A DNA stretch of 64,000 nucleotides. Origin: Adineta ricciae (Eukaryota > Rotifera > Eurotatoria > Adinetida > Adinetidae). Position 1 is the first letter of the stretch. Each line of letters opens with the position of its first letter. The notes under the pieces are model-generated. The model worked only from the letters and a program-made list of their open reading frames with translations, searched no databases and was not told the DNA's origin. Both the position numbers and the translations under genes were made by a program. The stretch is from NCBI GenBank assembly GCA_905250025.1, contig CAJNOJ010000426.1, positions 1 to 64,000 of the forward strand. Reading direction: 5' to 3'. Positions 44,954 through 55,729 of the stretch are shown here, piece by piece.

Positions 44954-45472
44954 TCATTGTTGCTTATTCAAAGAAAGCGAACATGGAGCTATTTGAACAC
45001 ATTTACCATTGACACACTTGGAATCAGCGCAAAGTGGATATGTTCCATTGGGACATGTCGCTTCACAGTAATCAGGATGAAAGCATGAATTACATTCTTG
45101 AGTGGTATTTTTTATTTCCTTTGAGCATGGACTAATTATGTGACAACTTCCATGAATACACACTGATTGAGCACAGAATGGCCCATAACCTATTTTGCAA
45201 TCTTCGCATATCATCGGATGTGCGCATTGGCTTGCATTTGTGCATTGACAAATCGAACACGGACCAACACTTCGACATGTATTATTAACACACTTGGCTG
45301 ATGCACAGAGAGGACCACAACCCGAAGGACATGATGCACGACAGAGCTCTGAATGAGGACATCTGTTAGGCATACATGATGTTGAAGAAGGATCGATGCT
45401 TGCAGGTGCACATTCAATAACGATTACAACACAGAATAAGCAGAATATAATGCGTACTGCAAACTTAAACAT
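44954..45472 (-). CDS. Secreted cysteine-rich protein with three repeats, copy A
   Basis: A 172-residue protein starting MFKFAVRIIFCLFCVVIVIE (signal peptide) at 45472; an upstream in-frame ATG at 45484 adds four residues. The mature part is three tandem units of about 40-45 residues with eight or so Cys each: C-x4-CPHSELCRASCPSGCGPLCASAKCV, CTNASQCAHPMICEDC and CNSCFHPDYCEATCPNG, each closing with a version of CV-x-C-x-IxPCS. No intron. This pattern suggests a disulfide-rich extracellular binding or matrix protein; no family is recognised. Copy B (61638-62147) matches with few changes. Confidence 0.78.
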   Translation of the reverse strand: MFKFAVRIIFCLFCVVIVIECAPASIDPSSTSCMPNRCPHSELCRASCPSGCGPLCASAKCVNNTCRSVGPCSICQCTNASQCAHPMICEDCKIGYGPFCAQSVCIHGSCHIISPCSKEIKNTTQECNSCFHPDYCEATCPNGTYPLCADSKCVNGKCVQIAPCSLSLNKQQ

Positions 45473-45484
45473 GATCGAGTGCAT

Positions 45485-45811
45485 TTTATGTTTGGAGTAA
45501 AATAATGAGTGAATTATTACTCTATTTATATTCGTTTCTTTATTTATAAATAGAATTTACGTCTATCAATATATTTAATATTCATTTTTATCATAACTGC
45601 TGACATCATAGAGCATATTGTATTCGTTGCTAACGCCGAAATATGACTCATTAAAAGAAATACACGCCTATTTATTTGCGTCACACTTTGTACACCTTTG
45701 GTTTGTACAAATGCATTTGTTATTATTCACTATTTATAATCAACGAAGTAAGAAGCAACATTTATTATAAATTTTGAAGATCTATGTATAAGTAATATAT
45801 ATATATATAAA
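45485..45811. other. Intergenic
   Basis: AT-rich, with a short TA run near 45790-45806. Nothing else seen. Confidence 0.4.
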
Positions 45812-47490
45812 TCAGAAGCAAATACATTCATAGAACAAAGGTAAGTACTTAATTATCTCTATGAAGCTGAAAAATAAAGAAGAAGTGATCCTGTAATCTA
45901 GAATTCGAAGATGTAGAAAAGACATTTCGGTCACGATCGTGGTCACACTAACGTGACACTCTCCAAGTTTTGATTGAATGTTTAAATTCGTTTTTATATA
46001 GTTCCGAAGGTAGAACGAAAATGATGAAAATAAGCATTTAGGAATAAATGAAATAAAATATGCTGAAAGCAATAACCAAGGATCTCGTGATGATTTCATA
46101 CAAGTAGACATCAGTGAAATGACCAAACGTGGTACTGATAAAATGATAATTATAATCGGACTTATTAAGATATGTTTATGTTCAAGAAATTCTTTAGATA
46201 AATGCTGAAAATATGTTTGACTCTTTTGTGCTGTACTTCGTAAACACCTTATATTTATAATAACATACAAAGGTGAACATAGATTGATTAAAAATGGGAT
46301 AAGAAAATGAATCCAAATGATTGTTGAATTGTAATTTTGCAAGAAATGGTTGTAATGAGTAACGCACATTGTGCGTTGCCCCTCGGGATCAATAAATAGA
46401 TTTCGATAGATTAGTTCATGAAGAAATGTTAAAAGAATTATCATTGGTAGAAGAAAACAAATTCGTTTCGCTATTTGTTTACTTTGAGTTTTATTAAATT
46501 TCACACCGTGAAATATGGTCATCGCACGTTCGATGGCAACACATGCATCGAACCATGTATCCGTCGCAAGAAAAATTTTAAGTAAAGGTTCAATGGATTT
46601 ACAACCAATGTAGAGAATAAGAGAATTTTCAATAATATTTAATTGAGAAAGAATAAAATACAAAAATTTGATGATTAAAATAGCCATTGTTAACATTGAA
46701 GTGATCGATGATGAGAAAAGATATAAACCACTACCGACTTTTTGCGAGTTTTCTCTTCGAAAAGTGAGAGAAGAACAAATTCCGTTTATTAGACCAAAGA
46801 AAAAGATGATTGTTGTTAAAACTAAACTTGCTCTAATCGAAAATTTTTGTTGAGAAATATTTAATTGTGAATCAATTTCATATCGAAGAATATCATCAAG
46901 TGTTAAGCCGAATCCTTTCGCGTAAAACTGACATTGTGTCCCAAAATAACAATCCGAGCAAATACAAATGATATTTGATGGACATTGAGGATCATCTTGT
47001 AAACACATTGCATCATTTTGACAATAGTTCTCATTTGAACATTTAAATTCGCTTTTATGAGCAAATTTGAAACAATTCGGATAATTTTCATTCGTACATG
47101 TACACATATACAATTCATCATAGAAACACATAGGCTTACTCTCATTTTCACGTAGTAACGGATAGAATTTCACTCGTTGTATCAATGGTAATGATGCAAT
47201 AGTTGAATTGAATAATTCATCTATAGAATTACATCGTTGCCTAGGGTTGATTGATGTTGATATATCATCGAGTGAATATTGTTGAAGCACAGCTAAATAA
47301 TAAAGTGTTTGAATTCGAACAAAAACTATGTGATACGAAATAAAAAGATAAAACGAAACGAAGTTTTGTTGATGAAGTAATTTCTTCACTAAAACTAGGT
47401 TCGTTGGTTGAGATTGATTTGATATCGTAGTCACATAAACTTGAATATAAGATGGAATGTCCATTTCATGGAAAAAGATGGTTAACCTAT
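45812..47490 (-). pseudogene. LDLa/EGF-7TM receptor, 3' half only, copy A
   Basis: The frame from FHEMDIPSYIQVYV on encodes an extracellular stretch, a Cys-rich EGF-like module (CSNENYCQNDAMCL, CICSDCYFGTQCQF) and a rhodopsin-like 7TM domain (TM1 SIRASLVLTTIIFFFG, TM3 end FDACVAIERAMTIFHG with an ERA motif, loop 3, TM6 and TM7). It is a paralogue of 55730-60922. At 47490 similarity to the gene's 5' half (62343 onward) stops abruptly and unrelated sequence begins. This copy has therefore lost its signal peptide, LDLa repeats and most EGF modules. The Met at 47464 is not a true start. Confidence 0.8.
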
Positions 47491-47582
47491 CTTCCGTCTA
47501 GTTGAACATCCTATGGTAGACATGAAACCATTTGCAACGGTTCATAATCCAATAATTGAAGTCCTTGGACACCTAGATTAAA

Positions 47583-48220
47583 CTAACAATTAGCTATTTT
47601 GGCCGTTTTTTCTTGTTCTGCTACTTGTGAAGAGATTTTCGTCAAAGTACTATAAATGCGAAGTTGTTTCGTATTCAAATTAAAAGTACAACGATGGATA
47701 TAGACAGTAAATGCATTACTATCAGCTTTGACAATCGGTACAAATTTAGTTCCTCGTAAATTATAGGAGTTTTCATGTTCATGCTCGCCAAGAATAAGAT
47801 CGATTTGTGGAACACTCGTTGCAATATCAATATCAGTTTGAAGATCTAAATGAGCAATGGCAACAACGATATCGTACGTATCATTCACGAACGAAGTTAA
47901 AAAATTGTTTTTTACAATTGGAAAGTAACGGCTGATCAACGAATCGAACATAATCGACAGGTTCATTGATCGTCAAACCGATTAAAAGAATTCTAACACC
48001 ATCGATGGTGACTATTTTATGTGAAATATTTGATCCAAATGGAAGAAATTTATGGACACGAAATACATTTGAACTTATCCAGGTAAATACTGATTCATTG
48101 ATACGAGTAAATAACTTTTCCTCAGTTAAATCAAATTCATGATTTCCAAACGTCATATAATCAAGTCCTAATGTGTTTATTGTTGAAATCATTTGTTTTC
48201 CATGTAAGCTGTCCCATTCA
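47583..48220 (-). pseudogene. 5'-nucleotidase/metallophosphatase fragment
   Basis: Two frames joined by a shift near 47940 give GLDYMTFGNHEFDLTEEKLF (the GNHE metal-binding motif of the UshA/5'-nucleotidase family), VRILLIGLTI, YDIVVAIAHLDLQTD (the AHL-type block) and LILGEHEHEN (normally GGHDH or GHxH). The N-terminal metal motif (NDxH) and the C-terminal substrate domain are missing, so it is a dead fragment. It abuts the truncated receptor gene at 47490. Confidence 0.7.
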
Positions 48221-49069
48221 TCTTAATTGTTCCAATGAAGCGAATATTATTGTTAAAATAATAAATCCATCTGGAAAACAAATACTTCGACAACGATGCG
48301 CAATGCTATACCACATTTATACTAACCTACCAAGAAACGATCGAACGAACAAGGAGTATAAACTTTACTTATTCATATTTGACATAGACAAAAATATTTT
48401 CGTTTTAGCACTGCACGTGTCTTTGGTTTCTTTTTTTTATAGCATGCTCTATTGTATATAAGTGTAAGAAGGTTTCATTGAAGCCAATGACATCAGATTA
48501 TGCATAACGAATCAACGTATTTTACCGTTTATCACCGAATATGTTCTATTCAGAAATAACATGTCACAAATGCATCTTCTCATGACAAAATAGTAGACCA
48601 TTATGAACACACAAGTAAGTAATTCTATATTTTCGACTGAAAATATAAAAAACAGATTTAATATGGATCAATATGTACTTCAGAATTAATCAATATTGTT
48701 TTTTGTCAAGCCATACCCTTGTCCTCGACTCGGAACAATTATTTCTTGACGAACATTCATGTATGTCACAAGAACTCAATAAGCCATCTATTGATCAAAG
48801 TTATCCTTATTCCATTATCTCGTAGTGAATGATACCATGAGCGGAAAATAATCTCACGGAAAGATATTGAGAATTTTTTTAACTATATCTGTTCCACTCC
48901 AAAAAATATCAGTGAAGTAGATTATACGTCTATACGCAACTCGCAGGGCAATAATTAAATATATCTCAACGATACGATAAGGAACTCAGTGGATCTTCAA
49001 TTTTTACCATTTTCCTCATCAATCGAATACTTCGCAGATTTCTTCATAATCATGTTATCATAATGGTCC
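48221..49069. other. Intergenic
   Basis: No supported gene; AT-rich. Confidence 0.4.
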
Positions 49070-50057
49070 TTTTCATGAGGTTTATCGTTATGATGATGAA
49101 TCTGATTTGGTTTGTTCACTTTTATCGTACTCATGCAATATTACTATTAACATCTATGTCTTGTGGTATATGAATCTAAGTCGATTTCGCTCCTTTGACG
49201 TCAATCTTAATTTCTACGGATTGAGCATCAGTTGAGTGACATATTTTGACTTTTTTATCAAGATTTTTGTTCCGAAAGCAATGATACAATGATTTCGATG
49301 GAAAAATTATCGAAAAATGATATTACAATCAGCAGCAACTTCAACTCTTTGTCAAATTTCTTGGTCTTATTTACATGGTCACTGCCATCATCTGGTTTAC
49401 TCACTTTTATCGTACTCAGTCGGCATTAGTAGCATCACCCAAGTTTTGCCTCATATGGGTATACTTAGACTTCGCTCTTACGATCACAACAACAATTCTG
49501 GCAGCTTGGGCATCGATTGAACGACATATTCTAATTTTTCATAAAAATCTCATTTCAACACCACTCAAACGTTGGATTTTTCATTATTTTCCGTTAATTA
49601 TCTTCACTATTTATCCATTCATTTTTTATATTGTTGGATTTTTTGTTCTACCTTGTCCTTTTCCATTTAACTACAAGGCAGAGCGGCGTGCACTCGAGGG
49701 TTGCACCGGGTATAATGAAAAAATATCAATGTGGGATAATTGGGCAAACAATGTTGTACCAGTTTTACTGATCATTATCTTTAGTATTTCTTTGATTGCT
49801 CGTGTGTGGTATGGAAAATATCGAATGGGCCATCGATTTCAATGGAGAAAGTATCGGAAAATGTTTTTTCAACTATTATCAATCTTTACTCTCTACTTTG
49901 TTCTATTCCTACCAGCGATGATTTTATATGCAGCTTATGCACTTGGTCTATCTTATTTCCTTTTCTGAAAGAAAGGGTTATACAGCGTTTAAATGCTGTG
50001 CTAAAAAGCTTAAAGTTTGTCTGTCTGCCCTATCCAATCAGAAATCAGCATTTCTAA
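49070..50057 (+). pseudogene. 7TM receptor, TM2 to C-terminus, with partial internal duplication
   Basis: From 49375 the frame encodes MVTAIIWFTHFYRTQSALV (TM2), LIWVYLDFALTITTTILAAW followed by ASIERHILIF (TM3 with an ERH motif), TM4, a loop with Cys (LEGCTGYN), TM5 and TM6. A frameshift near 49960 leads to a C-terminal tail (KERVIQRLNAVLKSLKF). TM1 is missing. Upstream, 49110-49240 repeats the TM2-TM3 part in degenerate form (LIWFVHFYRTHAILLL, then stops), so the N-terminus was lost after a local duplication. Confidence 0.7.
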
Positions 50058-50100
50058 AATCAATGAAATTGATCGATCGTTGTTAGAAAATGATTATCGG

Positions 50101-50140
50101 TAGGATAATCGAGGTCGGGGAACTTGAATCTGAGGTTAGA
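50101..50140 (+). repeat. Direct repeat, unit 1 (about 38 nt, imperfect)
   Basis: Contains TAATCGAGGTCGGGGAAC then TTGAATCTGAGGTTAG; unit 2 at 50222-50258 has the same order with changes. Confidence 0.5.
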
Positions 50141-50221
50141 TTTAACTAATTATTAACTGTTAATTAACTAGCTGTCAACTAGCCACAAATTATTAATATG
50201 CAGGGTAAGGGTTGACCGAAG

Positions 50222-50258
50222 GGTAATCGAGATCAAGGATCTCGAATCCGGTGTTAGT
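50222..50258 (+). repeat. Direct repeat, unit 2
   Basis: Contains GGTAATCGAGATCAAGGATC then TCGAATCCGGTGTTAG; pairs with 50101-50140. Confidence 0.5.
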
Positions 50259-50610
50259 TTTTTTATGAACACTTTCTAACCCGTTTTTTGCGACAAAGGA
50301 TCAATTTTTTAGACGATAATGTTTTTAGCGGCAATATGTAGAGCAAAATGTAATAGCTGACTGACGTCCGATCGCTGGATCTCCATAGTCATAAGCATAT
50401 TAATGAGATCACACACTTTTATAAACAGCTATACTATACCAATATCATCGGATGCCAGTCATTTAAATAATGTTTCGCTTGTCAGGTGTTATCTTCGACA
50501 GTCACAGTAGCACAAAGAGGGTGACTTTTAAAGAAGGAAAAGAGGAGAATGAATGGATTAGTTTCAAAAGTGGCTCTAGACTAAATGGAAGAGTGAGAAT
50601 GTTCATGTAA

Positions 50611-50660
50611 CGGCTAGCCGCGAGTGGCCGACCGGAGGGAGGCCGACGAGCGACTAGTCG
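50611..50660 (+). repeat. GC-rich dispersed repeat, copy 1
   Basis: Full-length 50-nt unit: CGGCTAGCCGCGAGTGGCCG, then ACCGGAGGGAGGCCGACGAG, then CGACTAGTCG. Much more GC-rich than its AT-rich surroundings. Ends are near-complementary (CTAGCCG and CGACTAG), so it may fold. Confidence 0.75.
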
Positions 50661-50940
50661 TCGATTTGCAGAATAATATTTTTAAGAACAAACTTTGTGA
50701 TTTTTATAGAGCTTTAAGACTTCTTGGTCAGAAATTAATCGTTGCTCTGCAGGAACATAGCTAGCAGCTATTTAAGGTTCCTCGTGGTGGAGAGAAGATT
50801 GAAACCTTTTCCAGAGAATCATATACCTATGTAAAGCTTCTAAGTTTTGGATTATGAATTGATTTTCCGAAATGTGCTTATTTTCGGAACGCGTCTTCGT
50901 CTAAGTGAAGTTAAGATAGTAAAGTGAGTACGCATGGGAA

Positions 50941-50975
50941 CAGCTAGCCGTGAGTGGCCGACGAACGACTAGTTG
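50941..50975 (+). repeat. GC-rich dispersed repeat, copy 2 (short)
   Basis: Same ends as copy 1, but the central ACCGGAGGGAGGCCG segment is missing. Confidence 0.7.
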
Positions 50976-51241
50976 TTTCTTTTGAAAATTAGTTGAAAAG
51001 TGAGATTTATAAGACTGTCGCAAAGTGTCCATAATTTTTCTAAAGTATATATATGACATCTTTTCGAGCTTCGAGAAAAAACTATGTAGATCACCAACTC
51101 ATTCAACTAAAAATGATAATAAAAGATATACTGTAGATCACGAAGTTGTGAAGAATTTCGGCAACTTTGCTAGAGACGGACTCAACAAGAACGAGGTACT
51201 TTTTAATATTAGAATATTATTAAACACTTATTAGGCACCAA

Positions 51242-51289
51242 CGGCTAGCGGTGAGTGGCCGACCGGAGGAAGGCCGACTAACGACTTGG
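51242..51289 (+). repeat. GC-rich dispersed repeat, copy 3
   Basis: CGGCTAGCGGTGAGTGGCCG followed by ACCGGAGGAAGGCCGACTAA and CGACTTGG. Spaced about 300 bp from copy 2. Confidence 0.75.
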
Positions 51290-51406
51290 CGTTTAAATTC
51301 CAGATGAATCTTAAAGTGTACACTTGGAATAGCCTTATCAGGCTTCAACGATTTTTGAAAAGGATTTGGCAAATGTATATTCCTCAATGAAAATATTGGA
51401 GAATGC

Positions 51407-51407
51407 N
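51407..51407. other. Contig join (undefined base)
   Basis: A single n between unrelated non-coding sequence and copy B, which resumes at the position matching 22969. Any reading frame crossing it is chimeric. Confidence 0.9.
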
Positions 51408-52347
51408 TTCCATTTCCAAGTGCTCTACCGTTCGTATTTCGACTTACATACGTTAAATTGATAGGATTGGTGATATTCACGGCAAATAAAAACACTCGAT
51501 TGATGAATTGCATTCCGACGAGGACATCGCCGTTTTCATTAATACTAGCAGACATATCATATTTAGCTGAATATGTATTCGCATCTGAATTAGTCAACAA
51601 AGCTTGCCAAGTGCCGGGTGTTGCTACTGGTTTATATTCATCAACAACTATCGGATGACCAGATGAATTAAAGTTAATCAAATAAATCACCGGATCATAC
51701 TGTTGGTTTGTGCTGTTAGCACGATAAATGAATCCAGCGATTACTCCAAACTTCTCGCTAATATCAACTGCATGAGGAACAAATGAAGCGTCTGGCCATG
51801 TTAAATTACCATTCCATGATTCCAACGTATCAGTGCTCTGGGCTTCAAATATCAACACAAACTCATTCGAAAATCCATACGCGATAAGACCTCGTGGATC
51901 AACACCAAGTATGTAATGTTTCTGATAATGGGAACTGTGCAAATATTGTAGATGATACGACAGATTCAAGCTGCATGGTAATGATTCTTTTTCTGTACCA
52001 TTATACTTGACCAGACCAATAAACGCACCAACTTGATCGTTAACTGATTCGCCAACAAAGAAAAAATGTCTTTCAGTCTGTGTTTGCCTTCTACCGACAC
52101 CAACGCTGTGAACGTAATGATTTGTCAGATTTGGAAAATAAATGAAGCATTCTAACGATTCTTCGATATTTTCGTAAGGTGCAAAATGAAGGAGAAATGT
52201 CGATGGATTTTTATCATTTTGAACTTGAACAAGAAAATGATCGTTGAATGCTGTCTTTGAACCATATGCATCATAATCATTCTTATTAGGAATGAAATCT
52301 CCAGTTAGATGATCAATGAATAATAGAATTGGAAGCCAGAGAATCAT
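51408..52347 (-). CDS. Large Cys-rich membrane protein, N-terminal part, copy B
   Basis: Counterpart of 23907-22969 in copy A. Signal peptide MILWLPILLFIDHLTG at 52347; glycosylated extracellular part identical in layout (HYILGVDPRGLIAYGF, PHAVDISEKFGVIAGF), stopped at the join at 51407. The rest of this copy lies at 9677-10823 and has a nonsense codon. Upstream of 52347 a further exon, MSTHFYLLILSRSFYF, with a GT-AG intron would splice in phase here, whereas copy A has lost one T in the same place. The gene may thus have had an extra upstream exon. Confidence 0.8.
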
Positions 52348-52590
52348 ATCACAACTGAATATTCCTCGTTGACAACCTTGCAAAAAATACACACGTGCTG
52401 TAAATGAGTAGTTTATTGAAGGATACGATGATATCAAAAATAATTGTTTGCCGTTTGCTTTTCTTTTACTAGCAAAAATTGTGTTGAATAGTTGACGAAA
52501 GGAGAAGTAAAACGATCTGCTTAAAATCAGTAAATAGAAATGCGTGCTCATTTGCTTTCGACGCTCGAAGATATTTGACGATCGTGACAA

Positions 52591-53450
52591 ATCTCAAATT
52601 TAATCACAGTGAAAAGTGTTTGCACTTATTCAAGAGTTTTTATCCAATCAATCAGATGTCGAATGCTCAAAAGTTTTCCAACATGGTGATATATCTGCAC
52701 ATTCAGTTGTCACCTTCTTCCGCAACCAACAGCTAATCGAAAATATTTCTTCTTTTTCTTTGATTCATAAAGAATTTTTCATTCAAAACCATGTTAGAGA
52801 GAAACCAAATTCGCTCAGATAGTCCTTGCAGTATACTATTCGTTTAAGACGGAAAGGCAGACTATTTCAAATTGTGCTCGAAATATCGGTCGAAAAGATC
52901 GCAAATCTGTTTGCACAGAATCTTGAATGATTCACATTTGCACTGGAAACCAAATTCGATTCTTCAATAAGGCTACTTTGATACAGTTTCACCATTATTA
53001 TTCATAGAAAAAGAATTTGTTATTCGCATTGCTATGTTTTTCTACCATTGTTCGCCTCAAGTATGTTTCCTTTTGTAGATACGAGCATTCGCCATTTAGA
53101 TATTGTCATGTTACACTCTAAAAGCATTTTAAATGCATCAAAAATTGAATAACTTTTTTTGTCTTTCTGCTCAAAGTTCATTTACATGTAATAATACGCC
53201 TACTCTCCATAACATTCTAGAAGCCTAACAGAATTGTCACATTTCATTTTTTTTCTTTGCTCAAATGCCAGCATGATCGTAAGGGTAGAAAGATACACAA
53301 AACACTGCGAAATATTTTTATATCACTTTACTAATGTGCAATTAACAGCATTTCTCTCTCCTTTTCTAGTGTCAGAGCTAGTAATCGGAGGGAATATAAA
53401 ATAACAATATTTTATTAGTGAGCATTCATACAAAAGTAAGGGCGAGTAAT
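52591..53450. other. Intergenic between divergent genes, copy B
   Basis: Matches 24109-25041 with small indels. No element recognised beyond shared sequence. Confidence 0.4.
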
Positions 53451-55143
53451 ATGTTAAAAATCTATCTTCTTCTCTCGCTAATCATTCAAACTCATTGTAT
53501 TTTTCTTAATGTGGCGAATAAGTTACGCATCGTGGGCAGATTTGATCAAATATTATACAGCAGAACGAGAGAACAATGTATATGTACCATGTTGAGTTCA
53601 AATGGAATGATCTCATCATTAAATTATTTGTCAACTAATCAAACGTGCCAATTATTTTACGCCAATGTTACTACAGTTGCGTTTGAATTTGATGTAGCTT
53701 CATCCTTAATCTGTATGAATGGATCGGTAGTGTTATCAATGCTTAGTAAGTTCTTTTTTGTGAAACGCGACCTCACAGAGAGCATTAAAGTGTATAAAAA
53801 TAAGAGGCAGATTGCGCCTGATGAAGAAAACATTTATGAGGAAGTGTCAGATATCGTTTTTTGAGAATGATATGACACTTGCAATTGTGTAGCCGTAATA
53901 AAGTAAATTGATCATTCTATGTATGGGAATGTTAAGGACTGGCTCATGTTCTACATTTTTAAGCCGGTTAGGGAGTGTGTGCTGAGAGAAAGTCGATCTT
54001 TTTATATAAACGATTAACATTCAGTCCCTGTATTAGCTACTGTCGTCAAAATGTTCATGATGTTTCCGTATGTCTAAGGGAAACTCGCGATGGGAATTGC
54101 TTTTAGTCTGTAATATATAAAACATCAAATGTCTTCGCTAATTCTTTGAACATAATACTCTGCAGAGTACCATTCATAAATGTTTATTAATTCGTAAGAA
54201 AGTTGTTTTAAAAATACTTCTTTTTCAGGTATGACCAGCAATACAACAGTATCCAAGTAAGTCTTAATCAAAGCATACGACTCTTCGCGGCAGAAAACGC
54301 AATCTTTGATACTTTTTGAAAAAAGCCTATTTCCAGAATTTTTTTAATGTACGATCCGATGATAGACAATAGCTTTATTGTCGAATATGTGGCATGTTTG
54401 GAGAGGGAGAAGACTTGTTTTTTTGAATCTTCGCGAAAATCAGGTCAGTAGTCGACTTTGGATACACATTGCATTTTTGTTATCGAGTCTTTGTGTGATC
54501 CGATCGTTAGCGATAGATTTTGCTGACAAAAGAGAACAAACTGAAACGTTGATTATGACAGATTTCTATTATCTTTAATCGATAATGTCTCAATCCGATT
54601 CATTCAATATGGCATATTATTAAATAAGAATGCTGTTAATAGTTGTTTCTTCTTCTTCTTCTTTTTACTAATGTCTTGAAAATTATTGCTTTATTTTTTA
54701 TACGATAATCAGTGTGTTTGTGTATATATATATTTAGCACAACAACAGTTTCACAATGCAATATCACAGCGTGTCGTGTGCGAATTCAAAGTTATATTGC
54801 ACTAAATTTGACATACGACACAATAAATTTTGCTGAATGCAATGGCTGCTCCCGAGCGAATTTCTCAAATTTCCCGTCAGACTGGTCAAATAGATGGTAT
54901 ACTGTGAACTTTTATATCTACTCTTCAAGCAGTGTAGATTGTAATGGGAACCCATATACCGGCGATCTACCGTTTTGTAAAAAAGCATGTTTGACAGACA
55001 TTACGTGCGTCGGCTTTTCTAGAGCTAAGAACGCTCTAGATACTGACTCGACAGCAGATTGTTATTTGAAACGTAACATTACGGTAAGTCGAATATATAA
55101 TGATACCACATGGCAATCAGTGATTTTCAACAGCACCACATAG
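53451..55143 (+). CDS. Secreted PAN/apple-like protein, copy B (three exons)
   Basis: Exons 53451-53745, 54229-54256 and 54738-55143 have the same lengths and phases as copy A (295, 28 and 406 nt), giving 242 residues. Signal peptide MLKIYLLLSLIIQTHC; exon 1 module EQCICTMLSSNGMISSLNY; 28-nt linker exon (MTSNTTVS); exon 3 with FCKKACLTDITCVGFSRAKN. Changes are mostly single substitutions. The 480-bp first intron diverges more than the exons. Conservation of all splice sites and of an exon this small in both copies supports a working gene. Confidence 0.72.
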
Positions 55144-55729
55144 ATTATTCAAAGAACGGACATCATCAAAGGCATAACACTAGTTTGTGCGTTTTCTTTG
55201 TTCCCTTTTCATATGTTTGCAGTGTTTAATTCAAAGCCTCACTATTTTCACTGTAGTTCTTGCATTAATACTTTGCTTTCGTAATTCTGTTTTGTTAAAT
55301 AGATGGAGAAAAAACATCGTCAACATTCTTTTCACATCATGAAGGGAAAGCGAAATTCTTAACTGCTTTGATTGAACTCGAGCTTCAGTTTTCCATCTAG
55401 AAAACAAATGCTTAACATTGAATTTAGCTGCAGTATTGATAACATCCATGAAGCTAATTTTCTCTCTTGATATTTTATTTAACACTTTATCAAAATTCTC
55501 TATTTACTTCATTTTCAGTCATTGATCGTGACAAGAGAACAACGTATCGTTGACATACGTGATAGTCTCGCGTTGAGCGATAGTGACTTCCTGCAGATAT
55601 CGTTATTCTCTCAGAACAAATACAACAGACATGTTGTTTTATAAATAATCAATACGAGAAATTTATATCTATAAATATCATCGCTTTCATCTTTTTATTT
55701 CTATCCTGAAAAAAAAACAACAGAAGGCA
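55144..55729. other. Intergenic, copy B
   Basis: Matches 26724-27307. Nothing recognised. Confidence 0.4.

Larger units (their letters stand above)
50058..50610. other. Non-coding, repeat-bearing
   Basis: No gene. Holds two related stretches at 50101-50140 and 50222-50258. Confidence 0.4.

Noticed and set aside
51220-51407. C-terminal extension of the membrane protein after the join
   Set aside because: The sequence left of 51407 is non-coding and unrelated; the frame is open only by chance.
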